Assembly (NCBI RefSeq): GCF_026210795.1 | Contig: NC_089455.1 | Coordinates: forward strand, 372,001-436,000 | Direction: 5' to 3' | Source: Rhizophagus irregularis | Lineage: Eukaryota > Glomeromycota > Glomeromycetes > Glomerales > Glomeraceae | DNA length: 64,000 bases | In this document: one piece after another, positions 33,063-44,445 of the stretch | Position numbering within the stretch: position 1 is the first letter of the stretch | How the letters are laid out: the number at the start of each line of letters is the position of its first letter | Notes under the pieces: generated by a model | The model's database searches: none | The model's input: the letters and a program-made list of their open reading frames with translations, nothing else | What the model was told of the DNA's origin: nothing | Position numbers and translations under genes: made by a program

Positions 33063-34130
33063 CTATGCCGGATTTTCCTTGGCTTGTTGTCTTATCCTCT
33101 TCTCATATGCTGCCCGGTCTTTCCTGAAAATAAAAAAAAAGTCGATATAAAACAAAATATCAATAACTAATCAAATTTAATGTTTTATAGTTCATACTTA
33201 TATAACATATAGGCATCCGATTGCGCAGGACTATCCGGATTCGGTTCATCAAGAAGATTTTGTATTCCCAATAGAATCTACAATTAATTAATGATATAAG
33301 TATAATACAAATATAAATGAAATAATTTGTCAATTTACCTGTTTAATTGTGATTGCGGGCTTCCATCCTTCTTCCTCATTTAGGATTGATAAACAAACGG
33401 TACCGGATGGATAAACGTTAGGATGAAACAACGCTGGGCCAAATTTACCTACAAGAAATATAAAGATATGAAAGGATAGAATCCATAATAAAGTGAAAAT
33501 TAATCCGATTTAGCAAGAATCGTATACTTCAACTTTTGTTTCTTGGTTCTTGTAAAAGGTCTTACATTTAGGAGGCTTTGAAGGGTAATCTGTAAGAAAA
33601 TAATGTTATAAAGAAAGGAAATGGATATATCGAACGTTTGATTCATTCGTTTATAATTTTCATCCTAATTATAAATCAGAACATTCAAAAAATAAAAAAA
33701 ATTTCAAAAAATAAATTTTTAATAAATTAAAAGCATTACCTTCGGGGAAAGTCATCACCATCTTATATACACCATTCTCCCAAGGAGTCTAGTATAAATT
33801 AAGCGGCTTTAGATTAAAGATAGTCTTCATAATATAAACTATATCCGTGTTCAATTAAATAAACGCGTCCAACCAAATTGTCCTTTACTAATTAAAATGA
33901 AAAAGTTGATCGCTTACTCCTTTCTTCCCAGGAATTCCGACTTGCCAAGTTAACAGATCCAAGCCAGTTTCATTTTTGACAGGTCGAGCGTAAAAACCCT
34001 TCAATAATAGATCAGCTTTAATATTTAAATTCTAACAAAATGAAATGAAGAGCGGTTTACTTACGTAAGGATGATCTTTACGCCATTGGCGCCGTTCTTC
34101 CATGAGCCTATTTTTGCAAATACTTGACAT
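33063..34130 (-). CDS. ubc9: SUMO-conjugating enzyme UBC9
   Basis: Seven exons on the - strand: 34065-34130, 33918-33998, 33740-33788, 33566-33589, 33339-33448, 33198-33277, 33063-33123. They add to 156 codons plus stop, the usual UBC9 length. The protein starts [20 protein letters not shown] and contains the UBC9-specific insert region, the E2 signature [15 protein letters not shown] with the catalytic Cys near residue 94, and the C-terminal helices ending QQAKENPA. It transfers SUMO from the E1 (Aos1/Uba2) to target lysines in the nucleus and cytoplasm. The 24-nt exon 33566-33589 is unusually short. It is transcribed divergently from the M16 protease gene. Confidence 0.96.
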
Positions 34131-34380
34131 TGCGAATATATTTTTGAATTTTTATGAATTTTTATGTGAATATTGTTTATACAAAACGGAGTATGAAATG
34201 TAGAATAGAGAAAAATTCGTGTGACGTTAAAGATATTAGTCACATGATAAGTACCACGCGGTCACATGACTTTTGGCCTAAATGTGTTTATCACGTGACT
34301 GCAGATTTTGATAGATAAACCCAAAAAGATTATCGTCGTTGCGACGTTGCAGTCTTGAATTGGGTTTTGCGAGTTTAATT
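34131..34380. promoter_or_regulatory. Divergent promoter with three TCACRTGA palindromes
   Basis: The 250 bases between the start codons of UBC9 (-) and the M16 protease gene (+) hold TCACATGA at 34240-34247, TCACATGA at 34262-34269 and TCACGTGA at 34291-34298. CACGTG/CACATG are E-box-type words bound by bHLH proteins such as Cbf1 or Pho4 in yeasts; binding here is inference. Similar words lie upstream of the GCR1_C gene (43379) and downstream of the glycosyltransferase (41870). Confidence 0.6.
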
Positions 34381-37300
34381 ATGACGAATTTTGAAGTAAT
34401 AAAATCAATAGAAACAGATTTTGATATTAAAATCACGAAATTTAAATCAAAGGTCACAGGATTAACAGTAATTCTTGTTGACCGTCAAGGTATTTCGTTT
34501 CAAAAATAAATGTGTCATTTGCGACTTTATACTAATATCATTTTTCTAATTATTGTTATATAGCTCCTTTAGTTGATGGATATTTCACAATTGCTACTGA
34601 GGGTATGAATATAATACTAATTAGGTTAATCCATATTTTTTTTTTTAATAAACCCATATTAATTTCAATAATATTAATTAAAGCTACCGATGATGATGGA
34701 TGTCCTCACACTTTAGAACAGTATGATTTGTTTCTTTTGTTTTAGCCGATATTTGGTACATTAAAGTAAATAAAATAAATCAAAATTTTATTCTTTATAT
34801 TTATTTTAGTTTGGTGTTTCTCGGTAGTGAATTATTCCCTTACAAGGTATAATAAATATCATTTTGGTAATAATTTTGTTTTTTTTTCTTTTAAATAATA
34901 AATTTAATATTTAGGGAGTATTAGATTTACTTGCAAATAGAGCATTTGCTAATGGAACAAATGCATGGACAGCAACAGATCATACGTGTTATACGATTCA
35001 AACAGCGGGAAGTCAAGGATTTTTAAATTTATTACCTATTTATGTGGATCATATTCTTTATCCTACGTTAACTGATAGCGGATGTTATACTGAAGTTCAT
35101 CATATTAATGGAAAAGGAGAAGATGCTGGGGTTGTCTATAGTGAAATGCAGGTAATTATTATTAATAACCACGTAATTGATAACAATTTTTAACCGACTA
35201 TATTTAATAGGGCCGAGAAAATTCTGGAGAAAGTCGCGTTTATTTGAGGTAAATTAAATAATTTAATCAACAAAATATTAATATTAATTAAGCCGATAAT
35301 ACTTTTGACATTAGATATCAACGATTAATGTATCCAGAAGGATGTGGCTATCGCAGTGAGACTGGTGGCCTTATGGAAAATCTAAGAGTTCTAAATGTAG
35401 AAACTATCCGTCAAGTAAGTATAAGTTTACCAAAATATTTTTAACTTTGAATAATTCAATTTAATTAATATGTTATTATAGTATCATAGAGACTATTACA
35501 AGCCGGATAACTTATGTTTAATCATTACTGGGAAGATTTTACACGATGAATTATTCAAAACACTTGATCCACTTGACGAGAGAATTTCCAGGAAAAAATC
35601 TCAAATTCACAAAAGGTAAGAAAGTTGACTAGCAGTACTTATAAAAGCAACAAATTAACAATAATAGTATTACTTTATATTCATTAGACCATTTGTAGAT
35701 TCGGCACCAATTCCATTACTCGAAAAATCTATTCAGGAAGTAGTTGAATTTCCTGATGAGGATGAGAGTATGGGTCAAATAGTTATTGCTTGGTTAGGTC
35801 CATTAATCGACGTAAATATTATTAGAAATGTATAAAATTATCTGTGATCGTTTCTATTAATAATCAATCACTTTTAATATATTAGGAATTCTTAGAAATT
35901 AATGCATTAGAAGTTCTTCATACGTATTTGTCAGATTCGGCAGCATCAGTATTGCAAAAGGAATTTGTAGAGATCAAAGATCCATTATGCACAGGTAATG
36001 TGAATAATTTACACTGAATATTTGAACTACTATTACTTACTACTTCACTTTTTTGATATAGATATTTATATAATGATTGAACCTCAGACACGTACAGCCA
36101 TATTAGCTACTTTTTCTAATGTTCCTACCGAAGAACTAGAAGAATTGGCAAATAAGGTGCTCCAAAAATTTACTAGAATTGTTGAAAGTGAAGGAATCGA
36201 TATGGATCGTATGAAAACTGTTATACAGTTGGCTAAACTAAGGGTAATTTATCATTACTTAAAGATGTTTTCATCTGCTGTAGTAGTTATTAATTAATGT
36301 CATTTTTATTATAGATCTTGGATAAAATTGAAACAAGTTCAAGCTATTTCTCCGATGCCAGTATCGTAGGTTGGTACCATGTAAATATTACTTTCCTGAG
36401 TGCTTCTCATTTTAATTTTCCTTCTCTTCAATAATTTCATAGATCACGTATATGGTAAACGAACAGGAGAAGATTTAGAAAGAGCTACAAAAGACTTGAA
36501 ATATTATGATCAATTGTCCGAATTTACTGAGCAACAATGGATACAATATTTAAAAAAATATCATTTAGATAATCATCATATAACACTGCTCGGTAAACCT
36601 TCTGCTGAATTTGCTGAAAAATTAAGCAAGCAAGAAGAAAACCGTATTGAAAAGCAGAGAGAAACATTAGGAAAAGAAAAATTAAACGAATTAGAAACCC
36701 GTTTAGAAGAGGCCAAAAAATTAAATGATGTACCTGTACCCTCTAATATTATTGAAGATTTCCCTATACCTAATGTTGATAGTATTCCTTTCATTAACGT
36801 TATTACTGGCCGCAACAAATCTGAAGGGAAATTGTACGTATTTAACTTAATAGCGAGAATTTTGATATAATTCTACTAAATCTATACTGACTTTTCTAGC
36901 AAAAATCCGGTTCAAAAATATCTCGATCATGATTCAAAAATTGACATTCCTTACTTTATTCAATACGACCGTGAGTACCTCAAACTATTCGAATTTAGTA
37001 TATTTTATATTATATTTGTCTAACTATTTTTGTTCCTCAGATATTAATTCTGCGTTTGTAACAATATCGCTATATATTATCACCACGAATATACCTTTCG
37101 AATTACGGCCTTATATAAATATGTATCTTGGATCATTTTATTCGCTTCCACTTAACCTTCCCGATGGAACTAAGTTAACATTTGAACAAGTGGTTTCACA
37201 GTTGAATAAAGACACCGTGAAGTATGATTCTTCTTTGGGATATAACGGAAATTTTCAACAAATAGTTGATTTCAGTATCAAAGTTGAAGCTAGTAAATAT

Positions 37301-39521
37301 GTTAAAGCTATTCAATGGTTAAACTATTTATTATGGCATACTGAATTCACAGCCGAGAGGTACCTTTAACTTTTTTGTGTCGAGTATATATTTTTGCCTT
37401 TTTTTTGTACATTTAAACGGCTTTACTTTTTTTCTTTAGGTTAAAGATTGTCGCTTCGAAAATCTTGAATGAGATTCCTGAAGCAAAACGTGATGGTTAT
37501 GATGTAAGGTTTTTTTTTCATGTCTTAAGGTTTTTTATTATATATCTTATATTTTTCCTTTACTATCTAATTATGTAGATGACATCAACAGTTATGCAAT
37601 TAATTAATTTTGATGAAAAATTATCAAATACATATCTTTCATCTACCCTTTATCAAGAGAAGTTTTTACCTAACGTTATTAAAGAATTAAAAGGAAATGG
37701 AGCTAATCAAGTTATTCAAAGATTTTATCAATTTAGAGAATTGTGTAAGGATACATATTTAAGGAGGAATAATTTTTTTGAAAATAACTAATAATAAATT
37801 TTTTACTTAGTGACTAAACCTGAGAATTTGAGGATTCATGTTTACGGAAATATTTTAAAACTCGCTAATCCTAAAAGTGTCTGGAATGAACACTTTAAGA
37901 TAATTGAAGTAATTATTTATTTGTTGCTAGAATACATTATTTGTATGAAGTAGCATATTAACATAAATTGACTTTATAGGCCCCTAAATCATTAACGCCT
38001 GTACCTTTATCTCAACAATTTTTGACTGAATTTGGAAGAAATCCCGGAAATCAAGTATTATATTTAATTAATTATATTAGTATTTACTGTGTTAATATTA
38101 ATTGTTATTTTTTAATTTATAATTTATTATTGTAGGGTTTTATTGTTAAACTACCAGCTATTGAAAGTACATTTTCAATGCATACAGCTGAAGGTAAGTA
38201 TAAATTTAAACAAATACATCAACTCTTTATGATACAACTCATGGACAAGTTGCCAAAGAGTGGGTGATTAGAGTGCATTTATAAAAAGTAAAGCAATTAG
38301 AAATTTCCATATCTTCTTTTCTTCCAATGATTAATTTCTCTCGAACGAATCATTCTGAAATTTTTACATTTGACATTCCTGGGTCCAAAGTTATCATTGT
38401 CACATTTTTTTTTCAATGATTAACTCCTCGAGACTGAGCTTTTAATTTCTTGTTTCTCTTGCTTTTTATAGGACCATCGAGCTTTGATTCACCAGATCTT
38501 GCGTCATTGCTTGTATTATGCGAATTACTACAAGCCACGGAAGGTTTATTCTGGAAATTAATTCGTGGTCAAGGTTTAGCTTATTCTACTAACTTAAAAG
38601 TTGATGTAGAATATGGTAATTTCTTTCACCCTATAAAATGAGAATTATTATTTTCTAATTCTTTCTCTTGTAAGCTATTTTTGTAAATATATAACGTCAT
38701 TTTTTTCTGGTATAGGGCATATTTATTTTGATATTTATAAATCTCCTGACGCTTTTAAAGCTTACGAACAAGCTAGAAAAGCTGTTTTCGGTTTAGCTGA
38801 TAAGAAGGTATATATATATTATTTAGAGAAATAGAAGAAATCCTTTTTTTATTATAAAAACTGTTAATTAATTTAGTTAATTGTTCTTACAGATTGAGTT
38901 TGATAAAGCTGGATTTGAGGGTGCTAAAAGTGGTGTTATCTATAGTCTTGTCAGAAAAGAGGTATGATAAAAGAATGAGATGGGTAATTTATTATTAAAT
39001 TAACTTTTTTATTATTTTGAATCTTTAGGGAAACATTTCTAAGGCGGTAGGTTTAGTTATCTTTATTTAAAATTTGAAAGGGTTTTTTTAAAGTCTTGAA
39101 AAATTATTGTTAGGCCATTGAGTCATTCGTAGTACAAGTGTTGAAAGATATGGACGCAGAATATAATAAAAATTTATTAGCTAAAGTTCAGGTAAAGTAA
39201 TATTAATAATTTTGTAATGAATTCTGACTTCTCATAATAATTAACTCTTCTGTATTTTTAAAAATATTTAGGCTGTTAATATAGAAGATTTATATCCAAT
39301 GTTAACAAAATATTTAGTAAATCTATTTAAGCCTGAAACTTCTAACGTTGTTGTTGTTTCAACACCTGTTAAAGTTAAGGTAAATGAAAAAAAAAATTAC
39401 ACTATGAACTTTTTAGAAAAATCAATACTAAATTTTTTTTTTGAATCAGGATGTTGAACAAGGATTTAATGGTCACGGGTTTAAATTAAAAGTTAAAAAT
39501 TTAGATTCTATTATCGAATAA
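34381..39521 (+). CDS. M16-family zinc metalloprotease
   Basis: About 27 short exons from ATG 34381 to TAA 39521 give a protein of roughly 1,000 residues. Examples of checked junctions: 34489/34564, 34602/34684, 36369/36443, 38193/38472, with an 18-nt exon at 39029-39046. The N-terminal M16 domain carries the inverted zinc motif HTLEH (CPHTLEHLVFLGSELFPYKG, split by an intron). The downstream Glu is probably in GVVYSEMQGRENSGE. Length and the two-half layout fit the M16C presequence-peptidase-like group, including the fungal proteins related to yeast YOL098C, rather than the mitochondrial processing peptidase subunits. No clear mitochondrial presequence is visible. Likely cytosolic or organellar peptide degradation; the precise substrate is unknown. 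Exon borders in the 36.3-37.0 kb part are less certain. Confidence 0.9.
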
Positions 39522-39725
39522 TTGATATTAAGAAAATAATTGATAATAATAGATATTAAAATGATATATTGTCAATTACATTATTTAAGTAGAAATAATT
39601 TAAAAACCGTTATTTGAGGCTGTAAAAACATAAGATAAATCAACAGGACCTTGTATACAAGATAAAATAATGTCTTTCGGATCCCTAACTACAAAAATAA
39701 AGTTATAAATTAATCTTTAAAAAAA

Positions 39726-40184
39726 TTAATCTTTTACAAATAATGACATACTTATTAGTTGATAAAGACAAGTCTTCGGTGGTTTATCAAGATTTTCAGG
39801 AGATGATTCTTTATTGCTGTAAATATTTAATCCATAAGTAAATTCATAATCTCCAATAGGTAAAGGACATTTTTCATTTGTTGTTTCTACAATTGAACAA
39901 AAATCATCTTTCGTTTCCAGTATTGTTTCATAATTTTCATCGATTATTAAAAATCCTATTGTGGAGCCTTTAAGGATTTCTACATTTCGTGTTCCATTAA
40001 ATGTATATGAGGCGCTTTGTCCTATTACTAATGGATTAGGAGATATTAGTATATTTGTTATGGTATTTGGATAAGGTCCTCCTTCACATTCAGTAAATTT
40101 TGTTTGATCGGTTTCATCGGATAATAGAGGACTGACTGTAGTTATTGAAAGTGAAAGTAAGATACATAAGATATAAAATTTCAT
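39726..40184 (-). CDS. Secreted ML-domain lipid-binding protein (NPC2/PG-PI transfer type)
   Basis: A single-exon 152-residue protein. Residues 1-19 (MKFYILCILLSLSITTVSP) form a signal peptide. The mature part has the spaced cysteines and beta-sandwich pattern of ML domains: an early Cys (FTECEGGPYP), ISPNPLVIGQSASYTFNG, a middle Cys pair and CPLPIGDYEFTYGL, and a late Cys. Fungal members (Npc2, PG/PI transfer proteins) bind sterol or phospholipid in the vacuole or outside the cell; AM fungi keep many copies. The 3' end is convergent with the M16 gene, 204 bases away. No anchor or extra domain. Confidence 0.82.
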   Translation of the reverse strand: MKFYILCILLSLSITTVSPLLSDETDQTKFTECEGGPYPNTITNILISPNPLVIGQSASYTFNGTRNVEILKGSTIGFLIIDENYETILETKDDFCSIVETTNEKCPLPIGDYEFTYGLNIYSNKESSPENLDKPPKTCLYQLISMSLFVKD

Positions 40185-40308
40185 GACAGTAAAGCGGGTA
40201 TTGGGATTGAAAATGTATTATTGGCTGGTTGGATAAATCTTCAAAATTGAAAATCATGCATTATGTGGCACAAAATACTAGAAATGATTTATCATTATTG
40301 ACCTTAAA

Positions 40309-41774
40309 ATGAATAATTCTGATTTGTCAATTGAAGGCAAAAGCATTTGTGAGGACACCGATAATTTAATTAAAGATTCAACAGTTAACATCGAAAATGA
40401 TCAGGAATTTTTGGGCTGGACACCATACGAGAAATTTAAACAAAACATAAAAAAATCTTGCAAACTAATGATAAGGTTATATCTGTCGGTTAAGAGACGG
40501 ATATTTGGGCGGAAAAAGCTGGGAAGAGTAATTTTAATAGTGATATTGTTAGTGACGCTGTGGAAGTTGTGGAGGTAAGTTTGTGGATATATAAATATAT
40601 AAGTGATATCAACTTGTCTAATATTTAAGTAGTATAACCAGCTTGCCACCAAACGACGTATCGCAACGAAAGATATTTATTGCAGCAAATTTTTATAACA
40701 ATGAAGATATATTACCAAATTTTAGTGAGCAACTGTTGGAACTTGTGCAAATATTGGGACCAGAGAACGTTTACATATCGATATTCGAGAATGGTGAGTT
40801 TGCATATTAAAAGAATGTAATCTTTCGAGTTAATTTGCAATATTAACTTATAATGCACACAGGCAGTAAAGACAACACCAAACTCTTTCTCCAAACCCTT
40901 CAATCCACTCTTAATAGTATAGACATAGCAAACACCATAATTATAGACGACACGCCAAAATATTATATTGGTAGAAGAATACCTTATTTAGCCAACCTAC
41001 GAAATAGAGTGCTAGAACCATTACTTGAACAAGCAGAGAAAGAAAATCATTTTGATAAAGTTCTATTTTTCAATGATATAATATGGAAAGTATCAGACAT
41101 TTTAACATTATTGAGGACAAATGGATATAGTTATGATGCTGCATGTGCCATGGATTTCTACTGGACCTTTTATGACACTTTTGCCACAAGAGAACTACCA
41201 TCACCTAACATAAGCTATCCCTGGCCTCCTACCCCCTATTATCCCTTCTTCTATGACACAACAGCCCAACAACAAATATACAACGGCGAATCAGTGCAGG
41301 TATTCAGTTGCTGGAATGGTGTGGTGATTATGAATGCCGAACCATTTGTGAAACATGGTATAAAGTTTCGGGCACTAATGCCGCAAGATAAGGAATTACC
41401 TTTTGAGGCGAGCGAGTGTTGTTTAATTTTTAGTGATTTCAAAAAGGTTGGGTATGATAAAGTGTTTATCAATCCAAATGTGAAAGTGTGTATGAATAAA
41501 TTTTATATGAAATGCATGGATTATTTCTTTTCTTGTCATTATTATAACAAAAAGTCCTTCTTTGTTTTGCGATATCATTCAGGTTTCCTACGTATACCGT
41601 TTTTACCTTTGGTCCAACTACTTTCTTTCACTTATCGACCGATTTTTTTTTCGATACTTCAACCATCCAACACCGCCATCATTATTCTCTTATGAAGGGA
41701 TACGAATGCAAGAGGTGATGAAGGATGCAGTGAGATTCAATGTGACGAAATTGGATAGAATTTGCGTGCAATAA
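40309..41774 (+). CDS. CAP59/CMT1-type glycosyltransferase, type II membrane protein
   Basis: Four exons: 40309-40574, 40630-40793, 40863-41485, 41583-41774 (414 codons plus stop, in phase; an acceptor at 40632 would remove one Ser). Residues about 70-88 (basic patch, then LGRVILIVILLVTLWKLW) are a single signal anchor, with a short cytosolic tail. The lumenal part matches the cryptococcal mannosyltransferase CAP59/CMT1 family: IFIAANFYNNEDILPNFS, VYISIFENGSKDNT, FDKVLFFNDIIW, DAACAMDFYWTFYDT and CWNGVVIMNAEPF, then a C-terminal EGIRMQEVMKDAV. In Cryptococcus, CMT1 is an alpha-1,3-mannosyltransferase and CAP59 is needed for capsule export; here a Golgi role in wall or glycan synthesis is likely. 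The start lies 125 bases from that of the ML gene, which is divergent. Confidence 0.87.
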
Positions 41775-41869
41775 GAAGTATTCTGCGGTTGAGGGTGATT
41801 TTAGTAATATATATTAAGAAATGTTAATATTAAGCCCATGTATAGCGATATTATAAACAAGATCACGAG

Positions 41870-41877
41870 TCACGTGA
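41870..41877. promoter_or_regulatory. TCACGTGA palindrome
   Basis: Perfect 8-bp palindrome between the convergent 3' ends of the glycosyltransferase and GCR1_C genes. Its place between 3' ends argues against a simple promoter role. Confidence 0.35.
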
Positions 41878-42073
41878 ATGTGACTTTTTAATAACAAAAA
41901 AACCAACTCTCGGATTTATTATAAAATCTTTATTTTTTAATGAAATTTAGAGAAAAAAAATTTCTTATACCGGAAAAAATTGGTATTTAATAGGTTCAAG
42001 TCTTTCATTATCATCATCATTGCTATCATTATTGAACAATAAATAATTCCTATTCATGAATCTGAGAAACAAA

Positions 42074-43363
42074 TTATTCTTGCTCGATGATTTTTTTCTT
42101 TCCATGAAAATTATCGGCCAACCAACTCAATTTGTTTGAACCCATAATTTTTTCCATTTCATCGATTGCCTTATCCAACCCTATATCGACTGCTCTGAGT
42201 TTAATCATTTTAATAATCTTCTTTCTTGCGGCCAAGTTACCACTATTATTAATTTGCCATTTATTACCATAAGTTTCTATTAGTGAAACAATTGAAGGAT
42301 TATCACCAATTCCAAAATTCCACTCTTTCCAAACATCAAATACAGTATCAAGAGTATCGATATCAGGAATGCGGTAATATCTTGGTCTTGTTGCTATAAA
42401 TTCATTGTTTCCTGTACTAAATTGTGATTCGTAACTAGCGGGAAAAGAGTTGGTCAAATTGCCAGGTGGATTATTTGAATCGTCTAAATCACACATATCA
42501 TTTCTAGTATGAATAAATGTCGGAGAGGGAGAATTATCGGTTGATGCTGCAGAATGATATATCGACGATCCAGGCATATTATAAAGATTCGTTCTCAAGT
42601 CATTTAATTGTGAACCGTGTGTTGCCGCTAAGTTGGAATGTCTAGATGAACTTCCAATTGCATTAGGAGAGCTGTTGGAAGTTTGATGATATCTTGAACC
42701 TGATAAATCGCCCATAGGTGATATGATCTTTCGTGAAGAACTGGCTGTTGCAGGAGTTAATGTAACTGAATTTAACGCATTTGTTCTCGTGTATGGTCCA
42801 TTCGAAGGATCCAAATTGTTTAAATTATCAGATGAATTTACCGGAGTTGTACTTAAATTGGATGCACCTACTCTTAGTCTATTCTCCGAATTATCCAACT
42901 GAGAAGGAACATTCATTTCATTTATAGGTAAAATATCAGTTGTGACATAAGTAGTTGTATTAGAATTATCCGTACTGTTTTTAGTGATACTCGTCATTGT
43001 TATTGTAATCCTCGTAGTGGTCGTAGCTGAAAGTTGTTGTTCGTTCACCTGTGGTGGCATCTGTCTGTCAGATGACGATTGTTGAATATTACTTGGATTA
43101 TTAAATGAAGGAATTGATGCTGGAGGTATATGGATTTCTGGACGCATTGGAATTTCATTTCTTCGTATCGAAATAATTCTTGGTCGGGTTGAAGCATGTC
43201 TTGCAGAAAGAATATCTTCGTCAGAACTGTCAATCGGTTGGACATATTTTTTCTTTTTAGGTGGCCTCCCTTTTCTTTTAATTTTGTTCTGATTATTCCG
43301 CTGAATATTGTTTGATTTTTTAGGCATTTTAATTAAGGAAGCTGATAAAGCGCGATTATTCAA
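42074..43363 (-). CDS. GCR1_C-domain transcription regulator
   Basis: Intronless, 429 residues. The N-terminus is basic with an AT-hook-like core (KRKGRPPKKKK, residues about 28-38); an ATG at residue 13 (MPKKSNN) is an alternative start. The middle, about 250 residues, is Ser/Asn/Thr-rich and probably disordered. Residues about 340-400 (VFDVWKEWNFGIGDNPSIVS, GNKWQINNSGNLAARKKIIK) match the GCR1_C domain, named from yeast Gcr1, which activates glycolytic and ribosomal genes. This domain occurs widely in fungal regulators, so a glycolytic target cannot be assumed. A TCACATGA palindrome lies 16 bases upstream of the first ATG. Nuclear by inference. Confidence 0.82.
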   Translation of the reverse strand: MNNRALSASLIKMPKKSNNIQRNNQNKIKRKGRPPKKKKYVQPIDSSDEDILSARHASTRPRIISIRRNEIPMRPEIHIPPASIPSFNNPSNIQQSSSDRQMPPQVNEQQLSATTTTRITITMTSITKNSTDNSNTTTYVTTDILPINEMNVPSQLDNSENRLRVGASNLSTTPVNSSDNLNNLDPSNGPYTRTNALNSVTLTPATASSSRKIISPMGDLSGSRYHQTSNSSPNAIGSSSRHSNLAATHGSQLNDLRTNLYNMPGSSIYHSAASTDNSPSPTFIHTRNDMCDLDDSNNPPGNLTNSFPASYESQFSTGNNEFIATRPRYYRIPDIDTLDTVFDVWKEWNFGIGDNPSIVSLIETYGNKWQINNSGNLAARKKIIKMIKLRAVDIGLDKAIDEMEKIMGSNKLSWLADNFHGKKKIIEQE

Positions 43364-43378
43364 GTAAATAACGGAAGA

Positions 43379-43386
43379 TCACATGA
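43379..43386. promoter_or_regulatory. TCACATGA palindrome-like site upstream of the GCR1_C gene
   Basis: Same word as the two TCACATGA sites in the UBC9/M16 promoter, here within 20 bases of a start codon. Confidence 0.4.
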
Positions 43387-44445
43387 TTTTAAGTAAGATT
43401 ATTACCATTGGCTGTTGGCTGTTGTAAGCGGAAAAATATGATGACACGTATAGATTAAAATTAACAAAACATGAAAGAAAATTATAACAGTTATATGTAA
43501 TAAAAAAACATTTCTCTACTAAAAAATTCTGTTTAATTACTTTACATTCAAATGTACTTAACTTTTCAACTTTTAGTCGTTCTTATTTAAGTTCACAGAT
43601 AGAAAGAACTTTAATAAGGGATAAAATAATAAGGCTGAACTTCTCACACACTCTTTTTTACAGCAGATTTCTTTTCTCTCTAGCTTGTTTCTATTGATCA
43701 ATAGTATTATCCGTTTTATCCGTTTGACCAGTTTTTGCGTGGATTTTGCTCTAATTACTTGTCACATGAAAATTTGCTGTGCCAGGCAATTCGCCCATCG
43801 TTAATACTTTGATTCTTGATTGTTTCATTTCCATCTTCAATTGGGATATTATATTTTTGCATGTCAAGAGTGTCTAGAAATATACCGTACATATTCTAAG
43901 AAATGTATTCTCTATAGCAAAAAATCATGAGACTTGGCCCACTTCGTGTTACTATCGTATTACATATATGCGGGTCAAAGAAAGTGATACATACATGATA
44001 AGAATGTACTTACTTTTTTCTCTCGTCTATAAGTCTATACGTTCTGGCTTTTCACCATGTTCATAAAATGTGTCAATTATAGGTTTGACCTGGTAGCTTT
44101 TTTTTCATAAAACTCGTATCAAATATAAAAGCAAATTTATATATATAATCTTGTTCGTGATATTCATATTCGGTATCTTAAGGACTATCTATTTGTTTAA
44201 TATAATGACAATTTATTGTACGTTATTTCATCTAGTGTATATTTATTTTATAGTCGAGAAAAAAGAGGGGCTTGCAGGAATAAATAATATGCACATATTA
44301 CATTTTGATTTGTTTACAATATATTCTTAACAGCCAAATCAAAAATATTCAGTTTATTAATTCAATTTCTACCTACATCTTATATTAAATAACATAAGAT
44401 ATAAAATACCAAAATGTACATTATATAATATTACTAACTGACAAC
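43387..44445. other. Intergenic, no gene seen
   Basis: AT-rich spacer between the GCR1_C gene start and the HMG gene stop. No open frame with coding character on either strand and no obvious repeat. Confidence 0.5.
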
